Source of the DNA: Pseudodesulfovibrio indicus
GTDB lineage: Bacteria; Desulfobacterota; Desulfovibrionia; Desulfovibrionales; Desulfovibrionaceae
Reading direction: 5' to 3'
Length of the DNA stretch: 64,000 nucleotides
NCBI RefSeq assembly: GCF_001563225.1
Contig: NZ_CP014206.1
Span: 558,001-622,000, forward strand
A program made the translations under genes and the position numbers. Positions 1 through 8,956 of the stretch are shown in pieces; positions within the stretch are counted from its first letter, which is position 1; the number at the start of each line of letters is the position of its first letter. The notes under the pieces were generated by a model that had not been told where the DNA came from, did not search any database, and worked only from the letters and a program-made list of their open reading frames with translations.

Positions 1-252
1 TTCCAGGAACCGGGCGGCCATGCCGGCTATGAGCGGGTCCAGCGGCGGGACCACCGAGGAGATGACGCACGCCTCGATCTCCGTGGGTTCGATCCCTTCG
101 CGCAGGAGGATGGACTCGATCTTGAGTCCCCAGTCGTCGTCGGTGTTGGCCGGGCGGGTCGGCAGGGTGTAGCTCTCGTGGAGTCCCTGCTCGTCGGCCA
201 GGCAGAGTTTGGTGTTGGTGTTTCCGGCGTCGAACAGCAGCGTCTTGCCCAT
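1..252 (-). CDS. coaX: Type III pantothenate kinase, N-terminal 84 residues (cut by window edge)
   Basis: The first 84 residues of a CoaX-type pantothenate kinase, which phosphorylates pantothenate in the first step of coenzyme A synthesis in the cytoplasm. The ASKHA-fold phosphate loop DAGNTNTK lies at residues 8-15 and the family motif ISSVVPP at about 64-70. The ATG at 252 has a good ribosome binding site (AAGGAGA) seven bases upstream. The C-terminal two thirds lie outside the window. A second CoA gene, coaBC, lies at 44 kb. Family assignment is secure from the two motifs; completeness cannot be judged. Confidence 0.88.
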   Translation of the reverse strand, partial: MGKTLLFDAGNTNTKLCLADEQGLHESYTLPTRPANTDDDWGLKIESILLREGIEPTEIEACVISSVVPPLDPLIAGMAARFLE

Positions 253-301
253 GGCGGTCTCTCCTTGGCAGCATTTCTACCCTTTTCGGCGCAAAAGACA
301 A

Positions 302-333
302 GGCCCGCGCCATGCAACGGCATGACGCGGGCC
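302..333 (-). terminator. Rho-independent terminator after the chemoreceptor gene
   Basis: Two 14-base arms (302-315 and 320-333) pair with one mismatch around a 4-base AACG loop. On the minus strand the stem is followed by a T-rich run (TTGTCTTTTG), so it fits termination of the chemoreceptor transcript just before coaX. Confidence 0.7.
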
Positions 334-355
334 CGCACTAAGGAGGAGTAAGGAA

Positions 356-2560
356 TCAGAATCGTTCAAACTCGGTGTCGTCGCCCATGTCCAGGTCCAG
401 GCCTCCGCCCGGGGACTTGGGCGCGGCCTTGGGTCCGTCCTTGGGCGACGCCTTGGGCGCGGCCTGGGGCAGCGCCTTGGCCCGGGAAGGCCCGGCGGAG
501 GCCACGACCCGCTTCGTCCTGGGCGGCTGCGCCATGCGGGCGCTCCCTTCCAGCCGGAAATAGCCGATGATCTGCTGCAGTTGCAGGGCGTGGGACGACA
601 GGGTCTCGGAGGCGGCGGCCACGTGCTCGGACTCGGCAGCGTTCTGCTGGACCACGCGGTCCAGTTCCAGGACGGCGTTCTTGATCTGGGACGCGCCCGT
701 GCTCTGCTCCTCGCTGCTCACGGATATCTCGCGGATCAGCTCCGCCGTGCGGGTGATATCCGGGACCATCTTGTCGAGCATGGTCCCGGCCTGTTCCGCG
801 ATGGCCACGGAGTTGGCGGACAGCTCGCTGATCTCGGCCGCGGCCACGCCGCTGCGCTCGGCCAGCTTGCGGACCTCGGCGGCGACCACGGCGAATCCCT
901 TGCCGTGCTCGCCCGCGCGGGCCGCCTCGATGGCCGCGTTGAGCGCCAGCAGGTTGGTCTGGCGCGCGATCTCCTCGATGATGGCGATCTTGTCCGCAAT
1001 CAGGCGCATGGCCTCCACGGTCTGGGTCACGGACCGGCCGCCCTCTTCGGCGTCGCCCGCCGCCTGACGGGCGATCTCCTCGGTCTGCCGGGCGTTGTCC
1101 GTGTTCTGCTCGATGTTGGCGGTCATCTCCTCCATGGAGGCGGAGACCTCTTCCACCGCGCTGGCCTGGTTGGACGCGCCTTCGGCCAGGGCCGTGGAGG
1201 TGTTGGTCAGCTCCGCGCTGCCCATGGTCACGGATTCCGCCGCCGCCTGGACGTTGGAGACCACCTCGCGAAGCTTCTCGCCCATGGCGTTGACCGCTTC
1301 GCCCAGGTCGTCCATCTCGTCGCGCATGCCCCCCTTGCGGACGGCGAGCTTCGGCACGTCCAGGTCGCCCTGGTTGATGTCGGCCATGACCGTCACCGTG
1401 GTGCCGATGGCAAGGCTCATCTTGCGGGCGAAGAAGATGAAGCAGACCACGCCCACCAGGAGCATGGCCGCGCCGATGCCCACGGTCCACCACTTGGTGG
1501 ACTGCAGGGCGCTGTCCGTGGCCCGCTGGCCCTCCATGAACTCGTCGAGATAGCCGGTGCCGAGAATCACCCAGTCCCAGGGCTTGAAATACACGGCGCT
1601 CAGGATGGCGGTGCGCGCGTCGCCCGCCATGGGCAGATCGGTCTCGATGGTCACCACCTTGCCGTCCGCTTCCTTGGCCTGCCTGGCCAGTTCCCGATAG
1701 ACGTCCGCGCCGGAAACGTCCTTCTCGTCAAAGATGGACTGCCCCTCCCTGCCGGTGTCCTTGTGGATCTTGATCACGCCTTCGGAAGAGCCGGACCCGC
1801 CGAACACGGTCAATGCCCCGGACGCGCCCAGCTGCACGGACTTGAATCCCCGGCGCAGCTGCTCCACGCCCTCCTGGAGGATGCCCACGTACAGACAGCC
1901 GATGACCTTGCCCGATCCGTCCTTGATGGGCCGGTACTGGGTCAGGTACCAGGCGTTGACCACGAAGGCCGTGCCCCGGAAGGTCTCCCCGGCCTTGATG
2001 GACTGGGCCACGGCCGAGGAACTGGGGATGTAGGTGCCCACGGCGCGCTTGCCGTCGGTCTTGAGGATGTTGGTGGCCACCCGCAGGAGGTCGCCGGAGC
2101 TATTCATGGTCTGGAACACCGTACAGGTGGTCCCCGTGAGCTTCATTATCTCGTCCACCAGGGGCGTGGGCTTGTTCGGGTCGGCGTTCTGGCCCAGCCA
2201 CTCGGTGCCCAGGGCCATCTCCGGAAGGTTCACGCTGGTCCCTTCCTTGGTGATCTGGTTGACCGCCTTCCACTCCACGTCGCCGTCCAGGAGGCCCAGC
2301 CCGCCGCCGCGCTCCACGATGTCCAGGACCACCCGCATGTCGTTCTCCAACTGCTTGGTCAGGGTGGCGTGCTGGGTGTCGAGCAGGTTTCGGGCGTCGT
2401 CCACGGCCAGGGTCATTTCCTTCTGGGCCTGGATATTGAAATGCTTGGTCAGGGTCCTGGAGACCTTGGAGCTCTGCCACAGGAGGATGCCGAGGATGCC
2501 TGCCGCAGTCAGGCCGACCAGGACTGTACCCAGCACGGTGAGCTTGGGACCTATCTTCAT
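356..2560 (-). CDS. Methyl-accepting chemotaxis protein with periplasmic Cache domain
   Basis: A 734-residue chemoreceptor. A first membrane helix (about 7-29) is followed by a large periplasmic sensor of the Cache type (about 35-350), a second helix (about 356-378), a HAMP linker (about 380-435) and the coiled-coil signalling domain. The hairpin tip with [20 protein letters not shown] falls at about 528-550. A Pro/Ala/Lys-rich flexible tail ends in EFERF, which fits the aromatic-x-x-aromatic pattern of the CheR/CheB-docking pentapeptide, so this receptor may tether its own adaptation enzymes. The ligand is unknown. It is monocistronic, with a terminator at 302-333 and the divergent bd-like operon upstream. 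Confidence 0.93.
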   Translation of the reverse strand: MKIGPKLTVLGTVLVGLTAAGILGILLWQSSKVSRTLTKHFNIQAQKEMTLAVDDARNLLDTQHATLTKQLENDMRVVLDIVERGGGLGLLDGDVEWKAVNQITKEGTSVNLPEMALGTEWLGQNADPNKPTPLVDEIMKLTGTTCTVFQTMNSSGDLLRVATNILKTDGKRAVGTYIPSSSAVAQSIKAGETFRGTAFVVNAWYLTQYRPIKDGSGKVIGCLYVGILQEGVEQLRRGFKSVQLGASGALTVFGGSGSSEGVIKIHKDTGREGQSIFDEKDVSGADVYRELARQAKEADGKVVTIETDLPMAGDARTAILSAVYFKPWDWVILGTGYLDEFMEGQRATDSALQSTKWWTVGIGAAMLLVGVVCFIFFARKMSLAIGTTVTVMADINQGDLDVPKLAVRKGGMRDEMDDLGEAVNAMGEKLREVVSNVQAAAESVTMGSAELTNTSTALAEGASNQASAVEEVSASMEEMTANIEQNTDNARQTEEIARQAAGDAEEGGRSVTQTVEAMRLIADKIAIIEEIARQTNLLALNAAIEAARAGEHGKGFAVVAAEVRKLAERSGVAAAEISELSANSVAIAEQAGTMLDKMVPDITRTAELIREISVSSEEQSTGASQIKNAVLELDRVVQQNAAESEHVAAASETLSSHALQLQQIIGYFRLEGSARMAQPPRTKRVVASAGPSRAKALPQAAPKASPKDGPKAAPKSPGGGLDLDMGDDTEFERF

Positions 2561-2748
2561 GTCTTTCTCCCTGGAATTCCGGTTGGGTGTCTTTAACCAT
2601 ACCCTAACACAATCCGACCCGGACGCAATTATAATTCGCCAAAGATTAAAGAGGTGTATATTCTAACAGGAGTCCGTCTTTGTTGTGTCGTCCGTTCAAT
2701 TATTCTATAAGACGGCAATTATACCCGCAACGCCACAAGGAGTGACCC

Positions 2749-3792
2749 GTGAATCCAGCTTCCCTCATCCCGCTGGCAGAGCCGATACCTATCCACTGGG
2801 CTTGGTTCGACATCCTGCTCATAGCCACCTTCGCGGCCCACGTGCTGTTCATGAACGCCCTGCTCGGCTCCGCGGTCATCGGGCTGGCCCACGCCCTGCG
2901 CGGCGACGGCGGGATCATCCGCGAGGCGGGCAAGAAGCTCCCCCCCCTGCTGGCGCTGACCATCAACATGGGCGTTGCACCCCTGCTCTTCCTGCAGGTC
3001 AACTACGGCAATTTCGACTACGTCAGCTCCGTGCTCATGGGCGGCTGGTGGCTGGCGGTCATCGCGGTCCTCCTCTACTCCTACTACGGGTTCTACGCCT
3101 ACAAGTTCAAATACGACACAATGGGGCCGAGACTGCGCACCCTGCTCTTCGGAACCTCGCTTCTGGGATTGTTCTACGTGGGCTTCATGTTCTCCAACAA
3201 CATGACCCTGATGCTCCGGCCCGAGGCGTGGACCCGGTATTTCGAGACCACCGCCGGGTTCCTCAACTGGTCCGACCCGGCCCTCTATCCCCGGTTCCTG
3301 CACATGATGCTCGGGGCCGGGGCCGTGGGCGGGCTGTTCGTGGCCCTGCTCGGCCAGGTCCGGGGCAAGGACGACATGGTGACCACCGGCATGTGGTGGT
3401 TCACCCGGACCACCCTGGCCAACCTGGCCGTGGGCGTGTGGTTCCTCATGGCCCTGCCCAACGAGGTGCTGACCGCGCTCATGGGCGGCAACCTCCCGGC
3501 CACCCTGACCCTGGTCGCGGCCCTGCTGGCCGTGGGCGGCGCGCTCTACGCGGGCTTCAAGGGCCAACCCCGGCAGACCGCAGGCTGGGCCGTGGCCACC
3601 GTGTTCCTCATGGCCTGCGTCCGCCACTGGGTGCGCGCCCTGTACCTCGCGCCGTGGTTCACCATCGAATCCCTGCCCGTGACCAACCGGTACGGGTCCT
3701 TCTACCTGTTCGTCGGCTTCCTGGTCGCGGGAGGCGCGATCATCGCCTACATGCTCAAACTCTATTTCAAATCCAGGCAGGGGAGGGCGTAG
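2749..3792 (+). CDS. Polytopic membrane subunit of a bd-like/multiheme cytochrome complex
   Basis: A 347-residue protein made almost wholly of hydrophobic segments (about nine helices). The GTG start at 2749 is chosen because AAGGAG sits seven bases upstream. Only 3 bases separate its stop from the next gene, which encodes a cytochrome bd subunit I-like protein fused to a c-type cytochrome, so the two very probably form one complex. The position suggests a partner analogous to CydB, but I see no diagnostic CydB motif. His residues at helix ends (HWAWFD near residue 16, HVLFMN near 31, HMMLG near 185) could be haem or quinone ligands; that is inference. Confidence 0.75.
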   Translation: MNPASLIPLAEPIPIHWAWFDILLIATFAAHVLFMNALLGSAVIGLAHALRGDGGIIREAGKKLPPLLALTINMGVAPLLFLQVNYGNFDYVSSVLMGGWWLAVIAVLLYSYYGFYAYKFKYDTMGPRLRTLLFGTSLLGLFYVGFMFSNNMTLMLRPEAWTRYFETTAGFLNWSDPALYPRFLHMMLGAGAVGGLFVALLGQVRGKDDMVTTGMWWFTRTTLANLAVGVWFLMALPNEVLTALMGGNLPATLTLVAALLAVGGALYAGFKGQPRQTAGWAVATVFLMACVRHWVRALYLAPWFTIESLPVTNRYGSFYLFVGFLVAGGAIIAYMLKLYFKSRQGRA

Positions 3793-3795
3793 ATC

Positions 3796-6303
3796 ATGGA
3801 TTATCCCATCTGGCAACTGACCACCCTCGGCGGCGGCTTCTGGATCGCGCTCATCGCCACCCTCCACGTCTACGTGGCCCACTTCGCCGTGGGCGGCGGC
3901 CTGTTCCTGGTGCTCACCGAGCGGGCGGCCTACAAGTCCGGCAACCCGCATCTGCTCAAGTACGCGCGCAAGCACTCCCGGTTCTTCCTGCTCCTGACCA
4001 TGGCCTTCGGCGGCGTGTCCGGCGTGGCCATCTGGCTGACCGTGGCCCTGCTCGCGCCCCAGGCGACCATCACCCTCATCCATCAGTTCGTGTTCGGCTG
4101 GGCCGCGGAGTGGGTCTGCTTCCTGGGCGAGATCGTGGCCCTGATCATCTACTACTACACCTGGGACTCCATGGAGCGCCGGGACCACATGATCGTGGGC
4201 TGGCTCTACTTCCTGTTCGGCTGGCTGTCCCTGTTCCTGATCAACGGGATCATCGGCTTCATGCTGACCCCCGGCCAATGGCTGGAGACCCGCAGCTTCT
4301 GGGACGGCTTCTTCAACCCGTCGTTCTGGCCCTCGCTGGTCTTCCGGACCTTCTTCTCGGCGGTCTGCGCCGGGCTGTTCGGGTTCGTCACGGCCACGCG
4401 CATCGAGGACGAGAAGACGCGGCTGTCCACGGTCCGCACCTGCTCGGCCTGGACCGTGCTCGGCGTGCTGGCCGTGTTCCTGTCCGGCTGGTGGTATGTG
4501 GCGGCCATGCCGCCCGAGCAGCACGAGATGATCGTGCTCAAGTCCATCCGGGTCCTCAACTTCATGCAGTACTTCTGGATCTTCGGCATCGCCACCCTGG
4601 TGGGCGGCCTGCTGCTGGCCGTGAAGACGCCCCGGCGCATGTCCTTTGTCCTCGCCCTGGTGGTCCTGGTGGTGGGCCAGGGGCTGTTCGGCTCCTTCGA
4701 GTTCATCCGCGAGGCCGGGCGCAAGCCGTACCTCATCTGGGACACGGTCTACTCCTCGTCCATCGTCAAGGCGCAGGTGCCGGTGCTCAACCAGAACGGC
4801 GTCCTGGCCTCGGCCAAGTGGGCCCCGCCCGAGGTCAGAAACGGCATCACCGAGGACAACGTCAAGACCGCGGGCGCGTTCCTGTTCCAGCTCGAATGCT
4901 CGGCCTGCCACTCCATCCACGGCCCCATGAACGAAATCACCAAGCGCACCGCGCAATATGACGTGGGGGGCATGGACGCCTTCCTGACCGGCATGGGCAA
5001 GCTGAACCGCTACATGCCGCCCTTCATCGGTACCCCCGAGGAGCGCATGGCCCTGGCCCGGTACATCGCCGAGGACCTGAACGGCCACGCCCCGGTGACC
5101 GCGGGCGCCGCCCCGGAGATGGCCGAGACCGCGCCCGCGCCGTTTGACACCGAGACCTCCGAGTACACCCTGGTGGCCTGGTGCTCGCGCGGCATGGGCT
5201 TCTTCTCCCAAAACGACAAGTGGACCCTGCTGCCGCCCATGAACGTCATCCGCGCCCAGCTGGTGCGGCGCGATCCCTCGCCCGAGCGGGTCGCCGACGA
5301 CGTGACCATCGGCTACGCCATCGAATCCGACCAGGAGGACCCGAACCTGACCGGGGAGCTGGCCTACAGGGACGACGCGGGCCGGTTCGAGGCCCAGGTC
5401 GCCATCCCGCCCTATTCCACGGAGGGGTACAACCCCCTGCCCATCGTCACCCTGACCGCCAAGGACGCGGACGGCAACGTGCTGGCCACGGCCAAGCTCG
5501 CCGCGCCCACCTCGGACCAGATGGGCTGCCGCAACTGCCACAGCGGCGACTGGGACCGCGACGGTTCCGGCATCGCCACGGCAACGGTGGAAAACATCCT
5601 GGCCACCCACGACCGCATGAACTCCACCAGGCTCGCCCAGACCCAGGGCGTGGTGGAATGCACGGCCTGCCACGACGACCCGATCCAGAACGCCGAGGGC
5701 AACGCGGACAAGCCCAACCTGTCCGCCGCCATCCACGGCGTGCACGCCATCTACATGGAAGGCCGCGAGGCCGAGGGGTCCTGCCTGAAGTGCCACCCCA
5801 ACTCCACCCTGCGCGGCCAGCACGAGGCGGTCGGCTTCGTGTGCACCGACTGCCACGGCATGATCGAGGACCTGGCCATCTCCCTGCTCAAGGCCGAAGT
5901 GATCCGGGGCGTTCCCGGCGCGGGCCGCATCCTGGCCCGGCTGACGCCCAGGACCATGACCAACAAGGAGGCCATCAATCCTCGCCGGCCGTGGCTCAAC
6001 GAGCCCGACTGCCTGACCTGCCACGTGGACTTCTCGCCGCCCGAGACGGACTCCGCGTTCAACGCCTGGACCGAGGGACCGGACCAGCTCTTCGCGGCCC
6101 GCCGCGACGACATGGACGCCATGCACTGCGGTGCGTGCCACGGCTCGCCCCACGCCATCTACCCGGCCACCGCCAGGGACAACGTCATGCCGCTCCAGTA
6201 CATGGACCAGGCCCAGCCCCTGGGGGCCAACGGCAACTGCACGGTCTGCCACCGCGAATCCATGGACTACCCGGCCCATCATCCCGGCATGGGGTTGGAG
6301 TAG
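3796..6303 (+). CDS. Cytochrome bd subunit I-like membrane protein fused to an octahaem c-type cytochrome
   Basis: An 835-residue fusion. Residues 1 to about 350 form a polytopic membrane domain with CydA-like layout: a conserved early His in HVYVAHFAVGGG, then GGVSG, a Glu-containing helix (WAAEWVCFLGE) and an INGIIGFMLTPG segment. The remainder, predicted periplasmic, holds eight CxxCH haem-attachment motifs: CSACH (first Cys near residue 368), CRNCH, CTACH, CLKCH, CTDCH, CLTCH, CGACH and CTVCH. The first lies in a class I cytochrome-like segment and the other seven in residues about 577-825. It probably moves electrons between quinol and periplasmic c-type cytochromes, or reduces oxygen. 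Direction and substrate cannot be read from sequence. A strong terminator follows. Confidence 0.85.
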   Translation: MDYPIWQLTTLGGGFWIALIATLHVYVAHFAVGGGLFLVLTERAAYKSGNPHLLKYARKHSRFFLLLTMAFGGVSGVAIWLTVALLAPQATITLIHQFVFGWAAEWVCFLGEIVALIIYYYTWDSMERRDHMIVGWLYFLFGWLSLFLINGIIGFMLTPGQWLETRSFWDGFFNPSFWPSLVFRTFFSAVCAGLFGFVTATRIEDEKTRLSTVRTCSAWTVLGVLAVFLSGWWYVAAMPPEQHEMIVLKSIRVLNFMQYFWIFGIATLVGGLLLAVKTPRRMSFVLALVVLVVGQGLFGSFEFIREAGRKPYLIWDTVYSSSIVKAQVPVLNQNGVLASAKWAPPEVRNGITEDNVKTAGAFLFQLECSACHSIHGPMNEITKRTAQYDVGGMDAFLTGMGKLNRYMPPFIGTPEERMALARYIAEDLNGHAPVTAGAAPEMAETAPAPFDTETSEYTLVAWCSRGMGFFSQNDKWTLLPPMNVIRAQLVRRDPSPERVADDVTIGYAIESDQEDPNLTGELAYRDDAGRFEAQVAIPPYSTEGYNPLPIVTLTAKDADGNVLATAKLAAPTSDQMGCRNCHSGDWDRDGSGIATATVENILATHDRMNSTRLAQTQGVVECTACHDDPIQNAEGNADKPNLSAAIHGVHAIYMEGREAEGSCLKCHPNSTLRGQHEAVGFVCTDCHGMIEDLAISLLKAEVIRGVPGAGRILARLTPRTMTNKEAINPRRPWLNEPDCLTCHVDFSPPETDSAFNAWTEGPDQLFAARRDDMDAMHCGACHGSPHAIYPATARDNVMPLQYMDQAQPLGANGNCTVCHRESMDYPAHHPGMGLE

Positions 6304-6323
6304 AACGGACCACACACGAAACC

Positions 6324-6358
6324 AAAGGGGCCGGCGCAATGACGCGCCGGCCCCTTTT
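6324..6358 (+). terminator. Strong Rho-independent terminator after the bd-like operon
   Basis: A 14-bp GC-rich stem (6324-6337 with 6344-6357) has an AAA start, a short loop and a closing TTTT. It begins 20 bases after the stop codon at 6303. Confidence 0.85.
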
Positions 6359-6428
6359 GCATGCGAAACGGATTGCGGATCAGGCCTCTTTTTGTATTTC
6401 CCCCTCATTGACAGGCCCAACAATTATC

Positions 6429-6456
6429 GTTTAACAATGATTAATCATCGTCAAAC
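6429..6456. promoter_or_regulatory. 28-bp imperfect palindrome, candidate operator of the XRE/DUF2975 pair
   Basis: The two 14-base halves (6429-6442 and 6443-6456) are complementary at 12 positions, with the perfect core ATGATTAATCAT at 6437-6448. The element ends three bases before the AAGGAG ribosome binding site of the DUF2975 gene. Its AT-rich sequence and symmetry fit a dimeric Cro/CI-type repressor such as the one encoded at 7026. Repressor identity is inferred from proximity only. Confidence 0.5.
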
Positions 6457-6471
6457 AATAAGGAGCCATCC

Positions 6472-7017
6472 ATGGACACAATAACGAAGCCGAGCAGGCG
6501 TTTTGCCATTCTCTTTCGAGCCCTCTTTTATATCCACCCTGTCATACTGTTCGTCTTCTGGATGTCTTTCGACCCCACCGACAGCACGGGGTGGCTGGGC
6601 TTCAAGACGCTGAGCATCCTATCGGAAAACGGCACCGTTCCCGATATCGACACCTGGCAGCGCATTGCCTGTTTCGGCGTGGCGATGCTTCCCGGCACGG
6701 CGATCATGTATGTATATCTGGCCCTTTCCCGGCTGTTCGGCCTGTACGGTCGCGGCGTGTTCTTCGGAAAGGAAAACGTGTCCTGCTACCGCTCGATCGC
6801 CTACGGACTCATTGCCCAGCAATTCCTGTTCGTCGTGGAGGAAACAGTGCAGACGCTCTTGCTGACCATCCGCAATCCCGAAGGGCAGAGGATGCTCTCC
6901 GTGGGTTTCGACGACGCCAATGTTTCCCTTATTGTCGTGGGGCTCATGATCATCCTTATCTCCAGGATCATGGATGAAGGCCGCAAAATCCAGGAAGAAC
7001 AAAGCCTCACCGTTTAA
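6472..7017 (+). CDS. DUF2975-family integral membrane protein
   Basis: A 181-residue protein with four predicted membrane helices (about 12-32, 64-86, 108-131 and 148-166) and short charged ends. The size, four-helix layout and downstream partnership with a small XRE regulator are typical of the DUF2975 family, whose biochemical role is not established. AAGGAG lies six bases before the ATG. The gene is less GC-rich than its neighbours and sits between a strong terminator and a convergent gene, so the two-gene cassette may have been acquired. Eight bases separate it from the regulator. Confidence 0.8.
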   Translation: MDTITKPSRRFAILFRALFYIHPVILFVFWMSFDPTDSTGWLGFKTLSILSENGTVPDIDTWQRIACFGVAMLPGTAIMYVYLALSRLFGLYGRGVFFGKENVSCYRSIAYGLIAQQFLFVVEETVQTLLLTIRNPEGQRMLSVGFDDANVSLIVVGLMIILISRIMDEGRKIQEEQSLTV

Positions 7018-7025
7018 GGACAGCC

Positions 7026-7241
7026 ATGGCGATACTCATCAATCTCGACATGATGCTTGCGAAACGGAAGGTCAGCTCCAAGGAATTGGCTGAAGCCATC
7101 GGGATAACGCAACAGAACCTTTCCATTCTCAAGACGGGCAAGGCAAAGGCTGTCCGCTTCTCCACCTTGAATGCCATATGCAGCCATCTGGATTGCCAAC
7201 CGGGCGATATTCTTCAATATGAGCAAGACGTTGAGGAGTAG
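7026..7241 (+). CDS. Small XRE-family (Cro/CI-type) transcriptional regulator
   Basis: A 71-residue helix-turn-helix protein that is nearly all DNA-binding domain: SSKELAEAIGITQQNLSILK (about residues 17-36) is the HTH, followed by the typical helix pair ending in LDCQPGDILQY. Such YozG-like single-domain regulators commonly follow DUF2975 genes. It lies 8 bases after that gene with its own ribosome binding site (AAGGA), so the two are co-transcribed and it probably controls its own promoter, perhaps through the palindrome at 6429-6456. Confidence 0.85.
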   Translation: MAILINLDMMLAKRKVSSKELAEAIGITQQNLSILKTGKAKAVRFSTLNAICSHLDCQPGDILQYEQDVEE

Positions 7242-7256
7242 GCACCGTGTCGGGGG

Positions 7257-8786
7257 TCACCCTTCCCTGTCCATGGACCGGTAGTTGATGGCCTCGGCCA
7301 GATGGTCCGGGCCGATGGTCGCCGCCCCGGCCAGGTCGGCGATGGTCCGGCTGATGCGCAGGACGCGGGTATAGGCCCGGGCGGACAGCCCCAGCTTCTC
7401 CACGGCCCGGCGCAGGAAGTCGTGCTCGCCCCTGCCCAGCGCGCAGAATTCCTCCAGGGCGGAGCCGTCCAGCTCGGCGTTGAGGGAGAAATGGCGGCCC
7501 GCGTACCGTTCGGCCTGGACCTTCCGGGCCGCGAGGATGCGGCCGCGCATGGACGCGGAGTCGATCTCGCTGCGCGCCTGGCGCAGGTCCTCGTAGGGCA
7601 CGGCGGGCACGTCCACGTGCAGGTCGATCCGGTCCAGCAGCGGCCCGGAGATGCGCCCCCGGTAGCGCTGCACGGCCAGCGGAGAGCAGGTGCACGGGTG
7701 GGTGGCGTCCGACAGATAGCCGCACGGGCAGGGGTTCATGGCGGCCACGAGCATGACGTCCGCCGGATAGCGCAGGGTCATGAGCGACCGGGAGATGGAC
7801 ACCTCGCCGTCCTCCAGGGGCTGGCGCAGGACCTCCAGCACGGCCTTCTTGAACTCCGGCATCTCGTCCAGGAAGAGCACGCCCCGGTGGGCCAGGGAGG
7901 TCTCCCCGGGCTGCGGATAGCGCCCGCCGCCCACCAGCCCCACGTCCGAGATGGTGTGGTGCGGGGTGCGGAAGGGCCGGGTGACCATCAGGGCCTGGTC
8001 AGCGGGGAGCAGTCCGGCCACGGAATAGATCTTGGTCACCTCCAGGGCCTCGTCAAAGGAGAGGGGCGGCAGGACCGTGGGGATGCGCTTGGCGAGCATG
8101 GTCTTGCCCGAGCCCGGAGGGCCGATGAACAGCAGGTTGTGGCCGCCCGCCGCCGCGATCTCCACGGCCCGCTTGGCGTGCTCCTGGCCCTTGACCTCGC
8201 CGAAGTCGCACAGGTGGGTGGTCCGCTCGTTCCACAGGGTGTCGATGTCCACGCTGGCGGGCTCGATCTCCTCCTCGCCCAGCAGCATGCGCACCACATT
8301 CGAGAGGCTGTCCGCGCCGATGACGGTCAGGTCCCCGGCCACCGCGCCCTCGCGCCCGTTGGCCCGGGGGACGATGATCCCCCTGCCGCCGTCGCGCCGC
8401 GCGGCCAGAGACAGGGGCAGCACGCCGGGCACGGCCTTGAGGTCCCCGGACAGGGAAAGCTCGCCCGCCATGAACCAGCCGTCCACGTTCTCGGGCGGGA
8501 TCACGCCCATGGCGGCGAGGATGCCCACGGCCAGGGGCAGGTCGTAGCCGCTGCCCTCCTTGCGCACGTCCGCCGGGGCGAGGTTCACGGTGATCCGCGC
8601 GGGCGGCACCTTGAACCCGCAGTTCTTGAGGGCCGCGAAGACGCGCTCCTTGGACTCGCGCACCGCGCCCTCTGCCAGGCCGACCATGGTGAACGCGGGC
8701 ATGCCCGAGCGGGACAGGTCCACTTCGAGCTCTACCTTGAAGGCGTCGATGCCCATGAGGGCGGCGCAGGCGATGTTGGCGATCAT
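7257..8786 (-). CDS. comM: YifB/ComM-family Mg-chelatase-like AAA+ ATPase
   Basis: A 509-residue protein with the three-part architecture of YifB/ComM: an N-terminal Lon-protease S5-like ChlI domain (about 1-170), a central AAA+ module with Walker A GPPGSGKT (about 219-226) and Walker B LFLDEMPEF (about 299-307), and a C-terminal Mg-chelatase helical domain. ComM homologues act as hexameric helicases that promote branch migration during integration of transformed DNA; that role is known for the family in naturally competent species and only inferred here. The gene converges on the XRE gene, leaving 15 bases between them. Confidence 0.93.
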   Translation of the reverse strand: MIANIACAALMGIDAFKVELEVDLSRSGMPAFTMVGLAEGAVRESKERVFAALKNCGFKVPPARITVNLAPADVRKEGSGYDLPLAVGILAAMGVIPPENVDGWFMAGELSLSGDLKAVPGVLPLSLAARRDGGRGIIVPRANGREGAVAGDLTVIGADSLSNVVRMLLGEEEIEPASVDIDTLWNERTTHLCDFGEVKGQEHAKRAVEIAAAGGHNLLFIGPPGSGKTMLAKRIPTVLPPLSFDEALEVTKIYSVAGLLPADQALMVTRPFRTPHHTISDVGLVGGGRYPQPGETSLAHRGVLFLDEMPEFKKAVLEVLRQPLEDGEVSISRSLMTLRYPADVMLVAAMNPCPCGYLSDATHPCTCSPLAVQRYRGRISGPLLDRIDLHVDVPAVPYEDLRQARSEIDSASMRGRILAARKVQAERYAGRHFSLNAELDGSALEEFCALGRGEHDFLRRAVEKLGLSARAYTRVLRISRTIADLAGAATIGPDHLAEAINYRSMDREG

Positions 8787-8956
8787 GGTTCTTCAGTCCT
8801 GCTTGACGGTTCGGGAAGCAAATATCGACAGCTATACACGGATATGCATTGCCCTGTAAACACCCATTTCGTTTCACTTCTTTTGGCACAGATTGAGTAA
8901 AACCTCCAAACCGCTATTGTGGCTTTCCTCCGCATGGAGTATCCGAGCCATAAACC

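Noticed and set aside
2719-6423. A 1234-codon open frame antisense to the bd-like/octahaem operon
   Set aside because: The plus-strand genes have eight haem motifs and clear membrane domains; the antisense product is His/Gly/Arg-rich and has no motif.
8915-8940. Possible sigma-54 promoter (TGGC...GCAT) before the MFS gene
   Set aside because: Spacing between the GG and GC elements is one base short and the flanking consensus is missing.
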